Origin: an uncultured Pseudomonadota bacterium
GTDB lineage: Bacteria; Myxococcota_A; UBA796; SXON01
Reading direction: 5' to 3'
Length of the DNA: 44,387 nucleotides
Assembly (NCBI GenBank): GCA_903921785.1
Contig: CAIXRH010000329.1
Span: 1 to 44,387 of the forward strand
This document shows, piece by piece, positions 26,004-33,735 of the stretch. The notes beneath the pieces were generated by a model, which ran no database searches, was not told the DNA's origin, and was given only the letters and a program-made list of their open reading frames with translations. Positions within the stretch are counted from its first letter, which is position 1, and each line of letters starts with the position of its first letter. Both the position numbers and the translations under genes were made by a program.

Positions 26004-27436
26004 GCTTCCGCCTCGAGCGCCAGCACGTTGTGCCAGTGGCGCTCCACGTTGCCGAAGTCGTTGTACTGGTCGAGGGAATCGACGAAGGAGTTGCCGAACG
26101 CGTTGTTCTGCGTGCTGTACTGGACGCCGTAGAGGAGCCGGAGGCTGGGGCGGGTGTAGATGCCCGGGCCGAGCGGGTTGAGCACCACGCCGGCCTTCCC
26201 CTGCGCGGTGACCCGGGTGTCGTCGTCGCCGTACTCCAGGCCCACCGAGTCGGCGGCGCCGTCGGTGCTGGCGAAGAGCGAGTCCTTGTGGTCGCGGAAG
26301 GTGTTCCCGTTGTGGGAGACCTCCTGGGCGAGGCTACCTTCGAGGAGCAGGTGGACGGTCGGTGAGAGGTACACCTGGTTCCGGAGGACCACGGACATGA
26401 AGGTGCGGTCGTCGTCCGTCGGCTTGAGGTCGTTGTCGCCGTCTTCGTAGTCGCCGTAGAGGCCGGCGAGCGCAATGTCCCAGCGGTCGGGCACCACAGC
26501 GAGCTGGAGCTCGTCGCCCACGTTGAGCTGGGTGCGCTCGTCGGTGAGGTCGTGGAGGTAGATGTCGATCGACTCGCCGTCGTAGGTCTCGGTGGTGTAC
26601 GACTTCGGGTGGAGCAGGGTGTAGTTCGCGTAGAGCGAGTTCCACCGCAGCGGGCCGAAGCCGCCGAAGCCGAGGTAGCCGACCGCCTTCCACGAGGCGG
26701 CGTCGGTGGCCTCGGGGTTGGGGAAGTCGGCGAGCTGGCCGGGGTGGTCCATCACCCAGGACTGCACGACCTCGCCGCGGGCGTAGTCTTCGTAGTCCAC
26801 GCCCGGGGTGCGGTACGGGGCGAAGCGGTTCCCGAGCACCATCGGCTCGTAGTAGCCCTGGCCGCCCGCGCCGATCTCGAAGTGGTCGGCGACGTTCACC
26901 CGGGCGGTGATGCCCCCGGAGAGCACGGTGTTGTACTCGGCGCCCTTGAGGTTCCAGCCGGCGTCGCCGCCGCCGACTGTGAGCTCGAACCCGGGCGTCT
27001 GGTACCGCGCCTGCGCGCCCACCGTGTCGAAGAGCACCTGCGCCGGGCGCATGTCGTAGAGCCCGAGGTCCCCGAAGTTGCTCTCCAGGGTGCCGAGCCG
27101 CCAGGTGACGTCCTGGAGGCCGACGTTGCCGGCCTGTGCGTAGAGCTGCGAGAGCCGCAGGTAGGCGAGGGAGCCGTTGCCGGCGTCGGCGTTCGCGACC
27201 GTGCCGCCCTCGATCTTGGCGTGGATGTCGGTCCACGGGGCGAGGCTGCCGGGCTTCCGCTCGAGGATGCCCTGGCGGAGCTCAAGCGCCGCGTAGGGGC
27301 CCTCGTTCATCAGCCGGCCGTAGAGGTTCCAGTAGCCGAGCTTCCCGTCGCCGCCCTCCATGTCGGGGCGGGTCATGATGCGCACGTAGCCGCCGACGTC
27401 CGCCGCCGCGGCGATCGCTGCGAAGAGGAGGATCAT
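25994..27436 (-). CDS. Outer-membrane carbohydrate porin, maltoporin-like
   Basis: ATG 27436 overlaps the debranching enzyme stop (ATGA). The 480-residue product has a short signal (MILLFAAIAAAA), then GGYVRIMTRPDMEG and a long series of beta strands ending in an aromatic-terminated strand (ALEAEAWF), as required for outer-membrane insertion. Segments such as RPSLRLLYGVQYS near the C-terminus resemble the LamB family. Many Asp/Tyr/Trp residues in loops fit sugar binding. Its place between a surface debranching enzyme and an amylase makes uptake of maltodextrins likely. No TonB box or plug domain is visible, so passive or facilitated diffusion is expected. Confidence 0.82.
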   Translation of the reverse strand: MILLFAAIAAAADVGGYVRIMTRPDMEGGDGKLGYWNLYGRLMNEGPYAALELRQGILERKPGSLAPWTDIHAKIEGGTVANADAGNGSLAYLRLSQLYAQAGNVGLQDVTWRLGTLESNFGDLGLYDMRPAQVLFDTVGAQARYQTPGFELTVGGGDAGWNLKGAEYNTVLSGGITARVNVADHFEIGAGGQGYYEPMVLGNRFAPYRTPGVDYEDYARGEVVQSWVMDHPGQLADFPNPEATDAASWKAVGYLGFGGFGPLRWNSLYANYTLLHPKSYTTETYDGESIDIYLHDLTDERTQLNVGDELQLAVVPDRWDIALAGLYGDYEDGDNDLKPTDDDRTFMSVVLRNQVYLSPTVHLLLEGSLAQEVSHNGNTFRDHKDSLFASTDGAADSVGLEYGDDDTRVTAQGKAGVVLNPLGPGIYTRPSLRLLYGVQYSTQNNAFGNSFVDSLDQYNDFGNVERHWHNVLALEAEAWF

Positions 27437-29829
27437 TGTGCCTCCTCCAGGAGCACGACGCTGGAGCCGACCGCGGTGTAGCTCCCGCCCACGACCGTGC
27501 CGTCCGTGGGGGTGATGTTCGCCGACGTGCGCAGGTCGTGGCCTTCGCCGGCGAGCCACGCGTCGTCGTCGAAGTACGCCTGGGTGTCGACCACCCGCGT
27601 CCACGAGCCGGAGGGTAGGGTGAACGCCGTGTCCGACCTGTTCATGTTCAGGAGCATCACGACACCCGGCTTGCCGGACCACGGCTGGCCGCTCGCGCCG
27701 TCGTCCGCCCAGTGGACCATCAGCGCGCGCGAACCCCAGTCGGGATCGCCGGAGTTGCCGGTGTTGCGCCATTGGAAGGGCATCGACCCGCCGTACTCCT
27801 TCGGGGCGAAGGCGTAGGTGTGGGAGAGCCGGAAACGCACCAGCTCGCCCACGAAGTCCTTCATGCGCCACCGTTCGTCGTGGCTCTCCCACTCGCCCCA
27901 GCGGAACCAGTTGAACTCGTTGTCCGCGCCGGTGGAGTAGGCGTTGTTGTTGCCGTACTGGGTGCGCAGCCACTCGTCCCCGCCGTAGATCATCGGGGTG
28001 CCCTCGGAGACCATCATCGCCACGTAGAGGTCGCGCATGAGCTGGCGTTTGAAGGCCTCGGCGTCCATCCCCCAGTCGCGGGAGCGGTTGTTGCTCTCGC
28101 CGCTGTCGGTGTCGCACCAGGGGGAGGCGGCGTCTTGGCAGCAGGTGGGGTTGAGCGGCCCGCAGAAGTTGTTCTTCTCGTCGTAGGAGAGCAGGTCGTA
28201 CATCGTGAAGCCGTCGTGGCAGGTCACGAAGTTGACCGAGTGGTAGGGCTTACGATCGTTGTTCCCGTAGCGGGCCGCGGAGCCGGTCATCACCCCGCCG
28301 CCATCGATGCCGTTCTCCGCGGAGTTCATCACCCAGCCGTCGTTGTTCACGATGGAGCGCCACCAGTCACGGAAGCTCGCGTTCCACTCGCCCCAGCCGG
28401 TGGCGTCGTCGGTCGACGACTTGGGGAAATTCCCGATGGAGGTGTAGCTGCCTCCCGCGGTCCACGGCTCGGCGATGATGCGGGTCTGGTACTGCTGGAG
28501 CACCGGGTCGTCCGCGATGTCCTGGAGCACGGTCTGCGCGGGATCGTCCCAGTTGTTGTAGTCGCCGTCCTTCTCGCCGAGGATGCCGGCGAGGTCGAAC
28601 CGGAAGCCGTCGATGTGCAGGTCCTCGACCATGTAGTGCAGCGAGTCGAGGATCAACCTCCGCATCGGGGTGTAGTTGGGGCGGGTCTCGTTGCCGACGC
28701 CGGTGTTGTTCCAGTAGCCGGTCTTGTCGGTGGAGAGGGCGTAGTAGCTGTCGTTGTCGAGGCCGCGGAGGTTGTAGACCGTCGCCGCCTCGACCGTGTC
28801 GAGGTTGTAGGTGCCCGAGGCGCCGAGCACGGCGTCCGTGTAGATGCGATCGCGCCAGAGGCCGCCTTCGCCGGTGTGGTTGTAGACCACGTCCACCACC
28901 ACCTCGATGTTCTCCTGGTGCAAGGCGTCCACCATCGCCTTGAACTCGTCCATCACCGCGCTCGGCTCGGCGTCCGCCGCGTAGTCGGCCGAGAAGCTGA
29001 GCTCGGGCGCGAAGAAGCTGATGGTGTTGTAGCCCCAGTAGCCGCCGTCGAGCGGCTTTTCGTGGATCGGCAGGAGCTCCACCGCCGTGATCCCCAGCTC
29101 CGCAAGGTAGTCGGCGTGCTCGGCGAGGCCGCGGAAGGTGCCCGGGTGATCCACCCCGAGGACGCCGTTGGCGGTGAACCCCTTGGGGTGCACCTCGTAG
29201 AGCACCAGGTCGTTCCAGTCGTGGCCTTCGAGCGTGCCGTCTTCGCGGCCGGTGCGCCAGGCGGCCTCCCCGTCGCTCCACGCGTACTCGCTCTCGGCGA
29301 CAAGGCTTTTGGCGGAGGCGCCCCAGGTGCACTGCTCACGGCGGCTCTCGCCGGTGCCGGCAGAGCCGCGGCCCCAGTCGTGGTCGCGGGTGAGCGCCTT
29401 GCCCCAGGGGTCGGTGAGCAGCTTGTTGGGGTTGAACCGGTTGCCCGCGCCATCCACATCCGCGACGTAGCCTTCGAGACTGCCGCAGTAGAAGTCGGAG
29501 GTGTAGGTCCAGTTCGGGCCCCAGGCCACGAACGCGTAGGCCTGGCCGACGCCCACGCCCTCCACGTAGAGGTTCCACACGTCCCCGAAGCGCTCCATCG
29601 GGAAGCGTTGGGTGGGCTGATCCGCCTCCGGGTCGTCGAAGATCAGTAATTCCACGCGCTCGGCCGCCTTGGCGTACACCCCGAAGTTCACCCCGCGATC
29701 CACCACCGTGGGCCCGAGCACGTTGAGCGCCGCCACGTCCTCCGTGGCGAGCGACGGCGCGACCGCTTCGGTGTGGTACAGGCGGGTGTACTCGTCCGGC
29801 GTGCAGGCGAGGCTGAGGAGGAGCACCAT
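27433..29829 (-). CDS. Lipoprotein GH13 isoamylase / glycogen-debranching-type enzyme
   Basis: The 798-residue product starts at ATG 29829 with MVLLLSLACTP, a lipobox giving lipidation at Cys9 and anchoring the enzyme in a membrane, probably the outer one. Residues 30-150 form a CBM48-like beta domain (VDRGVNFGVYAKAAERVELLIF). The barrel has the isoamylase regions DVVYNHTGEGG, FRFDLAGILG (nucleophile Asp412), IAEPW (Glu454) and VTCHDG (Asp539), plus EWNASFRDWWR typical of debranching enzymes. Six or so Cys, including CCQDAASPWC, suggest disulfides and an exported location. It would cleave alpha-1,6 branches of glycogen or starch. It is the first gene of a four-gene operon. Confidence 0.93.
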   Translation of the reverse strand: MVLLLSLACTPDEYTRLYHTEAVAPSLATEDVAALNVLGPTVVDRGVNFGVYAKAAERVELLIFDDPEADQPTQRFPMERFGDVWNLYVEGVGVGQAYAFVAWGPNWTYTSDFYCGSLEGYVADVDGAGNRFNPNKLLTDPWGKALTRDHDWGRGSAGTGESRREQCTWGASAKSLVAESEYAWSDGEAAWRTGREDGTLEGHDWNDLVLYEVHPKGFTANGVLGVDHPGTFRGLAEHADYLAELGITAVELLPIHEKPLDGGYWGYNTISFFAPELSFSADYAADAEPSAVMDEFKAMVDALHQENIEVVVDVVYNHTGEGGLWRDRIYTDAVLGASGTYNLDTVEAATVYNLRGLDNDSYYALSTDKTGYWNNTGVGNETRPNYTPMRRLILDSLHYMVEDLHIDGFRFDLAGILGEKDGDYNNWDDPAQTVLQDIADDPVLQQYQTRIIAEPWTAGGSYTSIGNFPKSSTDDATGWGEWNASFRDWWRSIVNNDGWVMNSAENGIDGGGVMTGSAARYGNNDRKPYHSVNFVTCHDGFTMYDLLSYDEKNNFCGPLNPTCCQDAASPWCDTDSGESNNRSRDWGMDAEAFKRQLMRDLYVAMMVSEGTPMIYGGDEWLRTQYGNNNAYSTGADNEFNWFRWGEWESHDERWRMKDFVGELVRFRLSHTYAFAPKEYGGSMPFQWRNTGNSGDPDWGSRALMVHWADDGASGQPWSGKPGVVMLLNMNRSDTAFTLPSGSWTRVVDTQAYFDDDAWLAGEGHDLRTSANITPTDGTVVGGSYTAVGSSVVLLEEAQ

Positions 29830-29890
29830 CCCCGCCCCTTAGCCGCTCGTCACCCGCCTCACCAAACCCGTGAACAGGGAGCGACCGTGC

Positions 29891-29920
29891 TTGCGATCCG
29901 GTACCTCGGCGCGCGACACT
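29891..29920 (+). promoter_or_regulatory. Candidate promoter of the tandem radical SAM operon
   Basis: TTGCGA (29891-29896) and GACACT (29915-29920) are 18 bases apart. AGG lies before the ATG at 29942. The same TTGCG / ACACT pattern is seen in front of the radical SAM gene at 6231. Confidence 0.4.
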
Positions 29921-29941
29921 CCCAGGTCGAGGTTCGTGCCC

Positions 29942-31345
29942 ATGCGCGTCATGCTCATCCGTCCGCCGGCGAAGCACACCGTGGAGAGCGAGGTGCCCGA
30001 AGCCGTGTCGGCGGAGAACCTCAGCTACCCGCCGCTGGCGCTGATGTCGATCGCCCAATTCCTCCGCGATCGGAGCCATCACGAGGTCACCATCCTCGAC
30101 GCGCAGCTCGATGATCTCGCGTACGAGGTGGTCGACGCGAAGATCCGCGAGTGGAAGCCGGATGTGGTGGGCGTCACCGCCTTCACCGTCCAGCTCGTCG
30201 ACGTGCTCAAGACCGTGAGCACCGCCAAGGCCGCGGGCGCGAAGTACGTCGTCGTCGGCGGTCCCCATGTGAGCGACTTCCCGAAAGAATGTGTCGGCCT
30301 GCCGGGGGTGGATGCGGTGGTGAAGGGCGAAGGCCAGAAGCCGATGCTCGACCTCTGCGACGCCTGGGAGAAGGGCGAGACCCCCAAGGGCATCCCCGGG
30401 GTCATGGCCCACCCCGACGACCCGGTGCCCGAGCAGGACGTCTACTACAGCAACAACCTCGATGATTACCCGATCATCGACCGCACGATGGTGGATTACC
30501 GCCGCTACTACGACGTGATGGGCAAGGGCGGCATCTTCACCACCCTCATCTCGTCCCGCGGCTGCCCCTACCGCTGCACGTTCTGCAACACGCCCCGTCA
30601 CCGCTACCGCGTGATGACGCCGGCGCGGGTCTGCGAGGAGATCAAGGCCTGCCTCGACCTCGGGATCGAGGAGTTCTACTTCGTCGACGACACCTTCAAC
30701 ATCACCAACCAGCGGGTGATCGACCTCTGCGACGCCATTCTCGAGCGCGGGCTGAAGCTCCGCTGGACGGTGCGCTTCCGCGTGAAGGGCGTGAACCGCG
30801 AGCTCTTGGAGAAGATGAAGGCCGCCGGCTGCCACCGCATCCAGTTCGGGGTGGAGCAGGGCACCGAAGAGGGCCTGCTGCGGCTGAAGAAGGACGTGAC
30901 GGTGCGCGAGATCGAGAGCGCCTTCAAGCTCTGCCGCGAGATCGGCATCAACACCGTGGCCTACTTCATGATCGGCACCCCGGTGGAGCGCTCCCGGGAG
31001 GACGTGATGGACACCATCGCCTACTCCATCAAGCTCGACCCCGACTTCGTGATGTTCAACGTGCTCACTCCGTTCCCGGGCACGACGCTCTACGACGAAG
31101 GGATGCGCGACGGCGTGCTCGACCTCACCCCGTGGGCCGAGTTCATGCGCAAGCCCAACGAAGACTTCAAGGCGCAGGTGTGGGATGAACACTTCACCCG
31201 CGCCGAGCTCCGCGAAATGCTGGACCTCGCCTACAAGCGCTTTTACTGGCGCCCGAAGTTCGTGGCCCGCAACCTCACCCAGATCCAGTCCCCCAAGGAC
31301 TTCATGCGCAAGGCCACCGCCGGCTTCCGCATGCTCGTGGCCTAG
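29942..31345 (+). CDS. B12-binding-type radical SAM protein
   Basis: The 467-residue product is read from ATG 29942, where MRVMLIRPP begins the cobalamin-binding Rossmann domain (PPLALMSIAQFLR, DVVGVTAFTVQL, YVVVGGPHVS, VVKGEGQ). The radical SAM core has the classical CX3CX2C site GCPYRCTFC (Cys208, Cys212, Cys215), FYFVDDTFN, IQFGVEQGTEEGL and FMIGTPVE. A C-terminal helical region follows. The layout is that of the large family including methyltransferases and lipid-modifying enzymes; the substrate cannot be read from sequence. The frame upstream of 29942 is open for 24 codons but does not look like the family. It is 25 bases before a second radical SAM gene, which suggests an operon. It is divergent from the glucan operon. 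Confidence 0.92.
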   Translation: MRVMLIRPPAKHTVESEVPEAVSAENLSYPPLALMSIAQFLRDRSHHEVTILDAQLDDLAYEVVDAKIREWKPDVVGVTAFTVQLVDVLKTVSTAKAAGAKYVVVGGPHVSDFPKECVGLPGVDAVVKGEGQKPMLDLCDAWEKGETPKGIPGVMAHPDDPVPEQDVYYSNNLDDYPIIDRTMVDYRRYYDVMGKGGIFTTLISSRGCPYRCTFCNTPRHRYRVMTPARVCEEIKACLDLGIEEFYFVDDTFNITNQRVIDLCDAILERGLKLRWTVRFRVKGVNRELLEKMKAAGCHRIQFGVEQGTEEGLLRLKKDVTVREIESAFKLCREIGINTVAYFMIGTPVERSREDVMDTIAYSIKLDPDFVMFNVLTPFPGTTLYDEGMRDGVLDLTPWAEFMRKPNEDFKAQVWDEHFTRAELREMLDLAYKRFYWRPKFVARNLTQIQSPKDFMRKATAGFRMLVA

Positions 31346-31370
31346 TTAGACCCCCCTGCGAGGTACCGGA

Positions 31371-32954
31371 ATGGTCGCGTCTCCCGAGAACGTCTCCCCG
31401 AAAGCAGGTCAGAAGCCCTTCAACGTGGTGCTGATGACCATCTACTCGGTGGAGAACGCCGGCATCCGCTACGTCTCCGCCGCGCTGGACCGCGCCGGGT
31501 TCGACACCAGCGTGATCTTCCTGCGTGACTGGCGCCACAACATGCTGGACATGCCGACGGAGAAGGAGATCCAGCTCGCCCTCGGGGTGATCCGCGAGAA
31601 GAAGGCCGACCTCATCGGCCTCGGCTTCATGTCGTCCTTGTTCCCGATGGCCAAGGAGGTCACCCGGCGCATCAAGGAGGCGTTCCCCGACATCCCGATC
31701 GTGTGGGGCGGCATCCACCCCACGTCGTGTCCCGAAGAGTGTATCCCCCACGTGGACTACGTTTGCGTGGGCGAAGGTGAAGTCGCGGCGATCGACCTGG
31801 CGACTGCGATGCGCGACGGCACCGACGACACCACGATCCCCAACGTCTACGCCAACAAGAACGGGAAGATCTACGTCAACAAGCCGCGTCCGCTCATCAA
31901 GGACATGGACTGGCTGCCGTACCCCGACACCCGCGATGAGAACAAGTACTATATCGAAGGCGACAAGATGACGATCGAGGAGCCCTGGAAGCGGGGCGCC
32001 GAGTACCGCATCTACTTCAGCCGCGGCTGCCCGTACAACTGCTCCTACTGCTACGTCTCCATCTTGCGCGACGTGTACGACGAGAAGGGCAAGGAGTTCT
32101 ACCGGGCGCGCTCGGTGGAGCACATCCTCGGCGAGCTCGAGCACATGAAGGCCACGTTCCCCAAGATCGCCCGGATCAAGGTGGACGACGACACCAGCTT
32201 CGCCTTCGGGCAGGAGTGGATGGACGAGTTCCTGGCCAAGTACCCGAGCCGGATCGGCATCCCCTTCGAGTGCCTGCTCATCCCGCCGATGCTCCGCGAG
32301 GACATGCTCACCAAGCTCAAGGAGGCGGGGCTCATCCGGGTTCAGACCGGCATCGAGTCCGGCTCGTCGAAGGAGTCCAAGGAGCTGCACAACCGCTCCC
32401 CGGGCAACCAGGCGATCCTCAAGTTCGGGGAGTTCAACAAGAAGCTCCAGATGGACATCGTGTACGACGTCATCATCGACAACCCGTACGCGACCGAAGA
32501 GATGAAGCTCGAAACGGCCGAGTTCCTGCTGGAGCTGCCGCGGCCGTACTCGATCTACTTCTACAGCCTCAACTACTTCCCCCACACCTCGCTCACCCGC
32601 AAGATGTTGGCGGACGGGCTGCTCGACCCCAACGAGGTCGAGGGCCGGGCCACGAAGTCCTGGCGCCAGTTCCGCGTCTCGATGGACTGGCCCCGCTCGG
32701 ATGAAGACAAGTTCTACCTGGCGATCTACTGCCTCGCGTCGAAGAACTTCGTGCCGAAGTCGTTCATCCGCAAGCTCATCGACGAGCGCGAGTACTGGAA
32801 GAAGCCCGAGAACATCGACCGGATGTACTACCTCGCCTGGGGCGCCAACTACCTGCGCATGGCGCACGTGGGGTGGCAGTACTGGCGCCGCGGCGAGCTC
32901 ACCTGGTTCAAGGTGAAGCAGTACGGCAGCCTCAAGAAGATGATCTCGCAGTAG
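31371..32954 (+). CDS. Second B12-binding-type radical SAM protein
   Basis: The 527-residue product starts at ATG 31371 with AGG upstream. Its N-terminal Rossmann region (FNVVLMTIYSVENAGIRYVSAAL, DLIGLGFMSSL, IVWGGIHPT, YVCVGEGE) matches cobalamin-binding proteins. The core has GCPYNCSYC (Cys220, Cys224, Cys227), IKVDDDTSF and VQTGIESGS. The C-terminal 130 residues are rich in Trp, Tyr and basic residues (YLAWGANYLRMAHVGWQYWRR), perhaps a membrane- or substrate-binding part. It is only distantly related to its neighbour, so the pair is not a recent duplication. The last 23 bases overlap, tail to tail, the DUF2239 gene. Confidence 0.92.
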   Translation: MVASPENVSPKAGQKPFNVVLMTIYSVENAGIRYVSAALDRAGFDTSVIFLRDWRHNMLDMPTEKEIQLALGVIREKKADLIGLGFMSSLFPMAKEVTRRIKEAFPDIPIVWGGIHPTSCPEECIPHVDYVCVGEGEVAAIDLATAMRDGTDDTTIPNVYANKNGKIYVNKPRPLIKDMDWLPYPDTRDENKYYIEGDKMTIEEPWKRGAEYRIYFSRGCPYNCSYCYVSILRDVYDEKGKEFYRARSVEHILGELEHMKATFPKIARIKVDDDTSFAFGQEWMDEFLAKYPSRIGIPFECLLIPPMLREDMLTKLKEAGLIRVQTGIESGSSKESKELHNRSPGNQAILKFGEFNKKLQMDIVYDVIIDNPYATEEMKLETAEFLLELPRPYSIYFYSLNYFPHTSLTRKMLADGLLDPNEVEGRATKSWRQFRVSMDWPRSDEDKFYLAIYCLASKNFVPKSFIRKLIDEREYWKKPENIDRMYYLAWGANYLRMAHVGWQYWRRGELTWFKVKQYGSLKKMISQ

Positions 32955-33546
32955 GGGCGTCGCGGACCGCCTCGGCCGCCGCGCTCGCCAGCCGAAGCAC
33001 GTGCGCCTGCACATCCGGCGGCCACGCGGCGGTCTCTGCCTCCAAGCGAACCAGGTTCCCGGCGTATAACGCCCGGGAGGCCTCCTCGTAGCCGGGGAGG
33101 TCCCCGGCGATCGCCGACATGAAGCGGCCCGCGGCTTCGCGGAGCTGGCGCGCCCGCGCCGGGCCCGCATCCGCCCGCATGGCGCCCTCCACGAGCCGCC
33201 GCAGCGCCGCCGACGCCCCGCTCGGCTGCCGCTCCAACCACGCCCAGTGTCGCGGCAAAAGCGTGACCTCCCGCGCGGTGACACCGAGCTTCGGGCGCCC
33301 CGGCCGGCGCGCTTCGGCGCCTTCTCCCTGTGTTCCCTCCCCGCCGGCTCCCGCCGTCCCACCGCCGACACCCTCGGGCCCGGCGCCATGCAGATCGAGC
33401 TCCACCTGCCGCCCAGTCTCGTCCTCGAAGACGAACCACGGCGGATCGGGCGCCCACGCCGGATGAGCGCGCAGGGCCGCGGCGAGGGCAGGAAAGGGGC
33501 CATGGGCGATGCGGACGCCGTCGAGGAACGCGGACCAGGTCGTCAT
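32932..33546 (-). CDS. DUF2239 family protein
   Basis: The 204-residue product starts at ATG 33546. An N-terminal segment (TTWSAFLDGVRIAHGPFPALAAAL, then FVFEDETGRQVELDLHG) is followed by a Gly/Glu linker and the very conserved block GRPKLGVTAREVTLLPRHW followed by LERQPSGASAALRRLVE, which is diagnostic of DUF2239. The C-terminal helical half follows. The family function is unknown; the block looks like a helical DNA- or protein-binding region, which is inference. The start is supported by a promoter whose -10 box lies 7 bases upstream, so the message would begin at or next to the ATG. A second ATG at 33555 lies inside the -10 box and is unlikely. Confidence 0.9.
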   Translation of the reverse strand: MTTWSAFLDGVRIAHGPFPALAAALRAHPAWAPDPPWFVFEDETGRQVELDLHGAGPEGVGGGTAGAGGEGTQGEGAEARRPGRPKLGVTAREVTLLPRHWAWLERQPSGASAALRRLVEGAMRADAGPARARQLREAAGRFMSAIAGDLPGYEEASRALYAGNLVRLEAETAAWPPDVQAHVLRLASAAAEAVRDAPTARSSS

Positions 33547-33553
33547 GGGGCCC

Positions 33554-33596
33554 ATATTACCCGGGTGAAATCGTCCGACAATACTACCCGGGTAAT
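33554..33596 (-). promoter_or_regulatory. Promoter of DUF2239 gene with paired palindromic operators
   Basis: On the minus strand, TTGTCG and TAATAT are 16 bases apart, with TAATAT (33554-33559) 7 bases from the ATG. ATTACCCGGGT (33556-33566) and ACCCGGGTAAT (33586-33596) are perfect inverted copies, each holding the 8-base palindrome ACCCGGGT. One overlaps the -10 box and the other lies just upstream of the -35 box. A dimeric regulator binding both would block the promoter. The regulator is not identified. Confidence 0.65.
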
Positions 33597-33640
33597 CATG
33601 GTCAGGGGGTGGAGGTCGAGCCACGCCCTGCCGGGCGTTG

Positions 33641-33675
33641 AGCGGGGGAGGTCGAGGAGCCACGGTCGGCGGGCC
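33641..33675 (+). repeat. Dispersed repeat family B, partial copy B5
   Basis: This short stretch contains GGTCGAGGAGCCACGGTCGGCG, shared with B4 at the end of the window. Only the core of the family is present. The rest of 33597-33735 holds nothing else I recognise. Confidence 0.45.
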
Positions 33676-33735
33676 AGCCTCCGCGGGCGCCACCTGCCGA
33701 CCCGCGCCGAGCGCGGCGGCGCGCCGCCGCCGCCG

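Noticed and set aside
25495-26475. N-terminal extension of the amylase frame to 26475
   Set aside because: The extension is Thr/Ser/Arg low-complexity overlapping the lipoprotein and porin genes; the GTG at 25494 gives a normal GH13 start.
33556-33596. Inverted repeat as a transcription terminator
   Set aside because: It lies upstream of a gene, overlaps -35/-10 boxes, has a 19-base loop and no T-run, so an operator is a better reading.
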